Positions 7,102 to 13,032 of a stretch of DNA of 13,032 nt are shown one piece after another. Under the pieces are notes generated by a model, which had not been told where the DNA came from, did not search any database, and saw only the letters and a program-made list of their open reading frames with translations. Source of the stretch: Myxococcales bacterium (GTDB taxonomy: Bacteria > Myxococcota_A > Polyangia > Fen-1088); assembly GCA_003170035.1 (NCBI GenBank), contig PMZX01000030.1, positions 1 to 13,032 of the forward strand, given 5' to 3'. Both the position numbers and the translations under genes were made by a program. The first letter of the stretch is position 1; every line of letters starts with the position of its first letter.

Positions 7102-8004
7102 ATGCGCATCGGGGTCGACCTGGGTGGTACCAAGATTGAAAGCGTTGCCATCGACGACGCCGGAACCGAGCGCGCCCGCTTGCGCGTGCCCACGCCCAGC
7201 CACAGCTACGACGAGATCATCGCCTCCATCGTGCGCCTGGTGTGCGACACAGAGGCCTGCGTGGGGCAGACGGGCACCGTCGGCGTCGGAATCCCCGGCG
7301 CTGTGTCTCCTGCCACCGGACTGGTGAAGAATGCCAACACGGTCGTGCTCATCGGGCGTCCGCTCGATCGCGACCTGGCGCGCGCCCTGGGTCGGCCAGT
7401 GCGTGTGGCCAACGACGCCAACTGTTTCGCGCTCTCGGAGGCCTCGGACGGGGCTGGAGCCGGCGCCCGGGTGGTCTTCGGAGTCATTGTGGGCACGGGG
7501 ACAGGTGGCGGCGTAGTGGTGGATGGGAAGTTGCTGACCGGGCCGCACGCCATCGCGGGCGAATGGGGGCACAACCCCCTGCCCTGGCCGCGCGACGACG
7601 AGTGTCCAGGCCCACCCTGCTACTGCGGAAAGAGCGGTTGCATCGAGACCTTCCTGGCCGGCCCCAGCCTGGCCCGCGACCATCGGCTGCACACCGGCGA
7701 AGAACGGGATGCAGGCGACATCGCCCAGCGCGCGGAAGCCGGCGAAGCGGCCGCCCTGGCGAGCATGACTCGCTACGAGGACCGCATGGCGCGCGGGCTG
7801 GCGTCGGTGATCAACCTGCTCGATCCAGACGTGATCGTCATGGGCGGCGGTCTCTCGAACATCGCGCGCCTGTATCGTGAGGTCCCGTTGCGGCTGGGTG
7901 CGTACGTCTTCTCGGACACCATCAGCACGCCGATCCTGCCAGCCCGCCACGGCGATTCCAGTGGCGTGCGCGGGGCAGCGTGGCTGTGGCCGCTGCCCCC
8001 CTAG
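7102..8004 (+). CDS. ROK-family sugar kinase, fructokinase/Mak-like (300 aa)
   Basis: This should be a cytosolic ATP-dependent hexokinase of the ROK family. The N-terminal phosphate loop is GVDLGGTK (4-11). NDAN holds the catalytic base Asp105, and GTGTGGG lies at 131-137. The substrate and zinc region has EWGHNPLPWP, with His157, and CYCGKSGC, with Cys173, Cys175 and Cys180. GHNPLPW followed by this Cys motif resembles Mak-type fructokinases most closely, although N-acetylhexosamine kinases are related. The full length of 300 residues is normal. No strong Shine-Dalgarno sequence precedes the ATG, but the family N-terminus fixes the start. It is divergent from the lipoprotein gene across 120 bp, and its stop overlaps by four bases the stop of the gene on the other strand. 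The exact sugar is uncertain. Confidence 0.93.
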   Translation: MRIGVDLGGTKIESVAIDDAGTERARLRVPTPSHSYDEIIASIVRLVCDTEACVGQTGTVGVGIPGAVSPATGLVKNANTVVLIGRPLDRDLARALGRPVRVANDANCFALSEASDGAGAGARVVFGVIVGTGTGGGVVVDGKLLTGPHAIAGEWGHNPLPWPRDDECPGPPCYCGKSGCIETFLAGPSLARDHRLHTGEERDAGDIAQRAEAGEAAALASMTRYEDRMARGLASVINLLDPDVIVMGGGLSNIARLYREVPLRLGAYVFSDTISTPILPARHGDSSGVRGAAWLWPLPP

Positions 8005-8285
8005 CGCATCTGCCGCCGTACCTGGATGAAGGTAGAAACTACCAGGAAGAGCCCCAGCAGGATCCAAATGATCCCCCAACGGATGTGCCGGCGCTGCTCC
8101 GGCCCGCGTTCGAAGCTTTCTTCCGGCTCAGCGACTTGGCCAGAGGAGGCCTCGTTCCCGGCCCCGTCATCAGCATGACGCCGACGCAGCCGCGGCTCAC
8201 CCAGGTATTTGACCCGAAGGGTGCCAAACAGGATCAAAGCGCACCCGACCGCGTAGGGGATGATGGGAGGCAAGTTCAGTTGCAT
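8001..8285 (-). CDS. Small two-helix membrane protein downstream of RNase Y (94 aa)
   Basis: Two hydrophobic segments, about residues 8-24 (IIPYAVGCALILFGTLRV) and 70-87 (GIIWILLGLFLVVSTFI), flank a charged hydrophilic loop of about 45 residues rich in Arg, Glu and His. The end (QVRRQMR) is basic. The gene begins 22 bp after the RNase Y stop on the same strand, so it is probably the last gene of that operon. Its own ribosome site is weak. No named family is recognised. A membrane partner of the anchored RNase Y is possible but is only a guess from position. Its stop codon overlaps that of the convergent sugar kinase. Confidence 0.8.
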   Translation of the reverse strand: MQLNLPPIIPYAVGCALILFGTLRVKYLGEPRLRRRHADDGAGNEASSGQVAEPEESFERGPEQRRHIRWGIIWILLGLFLVVSTFIQVRRQMR

Positions 8286-8307
8286 GACTATTCCAACTCC
8301 CGCGTCG

Positions 8308-9864
8308 CTAGCTTGCGATTTCGTCGGCCCTGAACTCGCGAATGACCGTCACCTTGATCTGACCCGGGAAGATCATCTCGCGCGAAAGACTCTCCGCGAT
8401 CTGGGAGGACAGGCGAGCCGCTCCTCGGTCGTCCACTCGATTCTCGTCGACGTAGACGCGCACCTCGCGTCCCCCTTGCACCGCGAAGGCTTCATCAACG
8501 CCGGCGAAGGCGCGGCTGATGTGCTCGATCTCCTCCAACTTGGCCATGTGACTATCCTCGGCCTGCCGGCGCGCGCCCGGTCGCCCGCCCGACATCGCAT
8601 CAGCTGCCGCAACCAGATAGGCGTAGGGGCTGTTGAACGGCTCATCCGTGTGATGCGCCCCGATGGCGTTGGCCACCACCTCGGATTCGTTCAGGCGACG
8701 CGCGTACTCCGAACCGATGGATGCATGCGACCCATCAAGCTCATGCGTCAGCGCCTTGCCTATGTCGTGCATCAGCGCCGCCCGCCGGGCGATCTTGACG
8801 TCGAGCCCCAACTCCGCGGCCATCATGCCGCACAGGAACCCTGCCTCCACCGAGTGCTTCCACTGGTTCTGCGCGTAGCTGGTACGGAAGTTGAGTCGGC
8901 CCAGCAGCTTCACGACGTCCGGATGAGCACGGTCGATGGCGAGCAGGGAAAAGGCTCGTCGCCCCAGGTCGAGTGTCTCACGTTCCACGTCGACCACGAT
9001 GCCGCGGGCCAGCCGTGTCACCGCGGCGGGCCCGCTGATAGATCGCTTCAACATACGATTGACGCAGCGGCGAGCCACTTCCCGGCCTACCCCGTCGAGC
9101 CCTTCGATACGAACCGCCAATGGGCCATCCAGCAAGGAGAGTTGCACGTTGGTTACTGCCTCGATGGCGCGCAAGTCAGCCTCAGCGGGTGGCACCTGAC
9201 CTGGCCGCAAGTCTGACAGTGCGATGACGAACTGAGGTCGCTCGGTCAGATCGTGACCAGAGAAGCGGCCCACCGCGATGCCCATGATTCTCTTGGCCGC
9301 GCGAATCTGGCTCCCCGACATCGCCGACTCCGCCGTCTGACGCAAGATCTGCGCCGCACCCGCGCGTGCATCCTCGATCTCCGCTTCCACCAGCATCCGC
9401 TGGGCTTCGCGCGCGGGCCGAGCCGCCGCCCGTTCCAACTCGGCTTGCCGATTTGCTTCGATCGACCGCACCTCCGCCGCCAGGGCACGCCCGTCCTGCT
9501 CCCGCTCCGCGACCGGCGCCTCGCGTTCCGCGAGACGCTCACGCGCCTCTCCCAGCAGCCGCACCTCTTCGTCAATCCGCACCGCCTGGGCCGCCAGCGC
9601 CGTCTCGCCCTCCGCCAGTTCGGCTTCCCGTGCGCGCAGGCCTGCCTCTGCCTCAGCCCGGATGGTCAGGGCCAGTTCGCGCGCCTGGATGTCCGACTCG
9701 CGCAGCAATGCCTGCCGCTCGATCTCCGCCCCGCCCCGGATGCGCCGAGCCTCGCTGTCATGTTTCGCCACCGACCGCCGCACACGGCGGCTTGCCCACG
9801 CGCCCAACCAGGCGCCGGCCGCCAGTCCGACGAGCACCGCGATCCAGACGGCCGGCTCGCCCAT
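8308..9864 (-). CDS. rny: Ribonuclease Y with a degenerate KH loop (518 aa)
   Basis: RNase Y is a membrane-anchored endoribonuclease that starts mRNA decay. Domains in order: a transmembrane anchor (about 5-24, WIAVLVGLAAGAWLGAW); a long Glu/Arg/Ala-rich coiled coil (about 30-180); a KH-like region (about 208-275); and an HD domain (about 325-430). Metal-site residues are all present: His337 in WKHSVE, His366-Asp367 in LMHDIGKA and Asp422 in AAADAMS, with GAHHTDEP as in the family. The C-terminus (GREVRVYVDENRVDD, PGQIKVTVIRE) is also typical. Where the KH loop normally reads GRIIGREGRNIRALE, this protein has PGQVPPAEADLRAIE, so the RNA-contacting GxxG is gone. The length is close to the usual 510-520. 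The ATG directly abuts the TAG of the upstream TPR gene, indicating coupling. The enzyme should cleave RNA, but its RNA recognition may differ. Confidence 0.95.
   Translation of the reverse strand: MGEPAVWIAVLVGLAAGAWLGAWASRRVRRSVAKHDSEARRIRGGAEIERQALLRESDIQARELALTIRAEAEAGLRAREAELAEGETALAAQAVRIDEEVRLLGEARERLAEREAPVAEREQDGRALAAEVRSIEANRQAELERAAARPAREAQRMLVEAEIEDARAGAAQILRQTAESAMSGSQIRAAKRIMGIAVGRFSGHDLTERPQFVIALSDLRPGQVPPAEADLRAIEAVTNVQLSLLDGPLAVRIEGLDGVGREVARRCVNRMLKRSISGPAAVTRLARGIVVDVERETLDLGRRAFSLLAIDRAHPDVVKLLGRLNFRTSYAQNQWKHSVEAGFLCGMMAAELGLDVKIARRAALMHDIGKALTHELDGSHASIGSEYARRLNESEVVANAIGAHHTDEPFNSPYAYLVAAADAMSGGRPGARRQAEDSHMAKLEEIEHISRAFAGVDEAFAVQGGREVRVYVDENRVDDRGAARLSSQIAESLSREMIFPGQIKVTVIREFRADEIAS

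Positions 9865-13032
<3,168 letters not shown>

Noticed and set aside
6982..8079. Upstream extension of the lipoprotein frame to 8079 (580 codons in total)
   Set aside because: The added part is antisense to the ROK kinase, with its intact motifs, and is low-complexity His/Arg/Gly-rich. The hydrophobic start and lipobox begin at 6981.

Overview
This is a GC-rich window, and nearly every real gene carries overlapping antisense ORFs, as expected at that base composition. It looks like a chromosomal segment of a myxobacterium or close relative (Myxococcota, formerly Deltaproteobacteria). Support for this is a small Cys-paired protein with an AgmX/PglI-type C-terminal domain, a very large TPR protein with a lineage-specific C-terminal domain, and a lipid-type KS-AT synthase. 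Taxonomy is inferred, because no rRNA or other marker is present.

Left part (1-5228, minus strand). A large iterative-type synthase runs off the left edge. It has a complete ketosynthase with Cys-His-His, a malonyl-type acyltransferase, then the N-terminus of what looks like a second, divergent ketosynthase with no carrier protein between. Upstream of it, on the same strand, lies a 553-aa VLCAD-like acyl-CoA dehydrogenase. A weak terminator-like hairpin in the 109-bp gap may lower read-through between the two. A candidate 46-codon upstream ORF with an AGGAGG sequence ends in a TGATG overlap with the dehydrogenase start. The pairing suggests a lipid or polyketide acyl-chain pathway.

Middle part (5229-8004). 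A 341-bp non-coding stretch contains two mutually exclusive GC-rich hairpins. After it come small envelope-related genes. The first is a secreted Cys-rich protein (three CxC pairs at exact ten-residue spacing, then a Lys/Ala-rich helical tail), divergent from a 64-aa two-helix membrane protein. The second is a likely lipoprotein with an AgmX/PglI-like tail domain, divergent from a ROK-family sugar kinase that has the zinc-binding Cys motif of fructokinases.

Right part (8001-13032, minus strand). An apparent operon runs in the order giant TPR protein (5' end outside the window), RNase Y, small two-helix membrane protein. The TPR stop codon directly abuts the RNase Y start (TAGATG), and the last gene follows after 22 bp. 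The RNase Y keeps its membrane anchor, coiled coil and HD catalytic residues, but the GxxG loop of its KH domain is lost. The C-terminal domain of the TPR protein resembles an M48 metallopeptidase region in which the HExxH zinc motif is replaced. The arrangement suggests membrane-tethered RNA decay tied to a TPR scaffold, which is inference.

No tRNA, rRNA, insertion sequence or CRISPR array was seen. The most unusual points are the TPR/RNase Y pairing with two degenerate motifs, the CxC-repeat secreted protein, the KS-AT-KS-like layout, and the leader-like region ahead of the acyl-CoA dehydrogenase.
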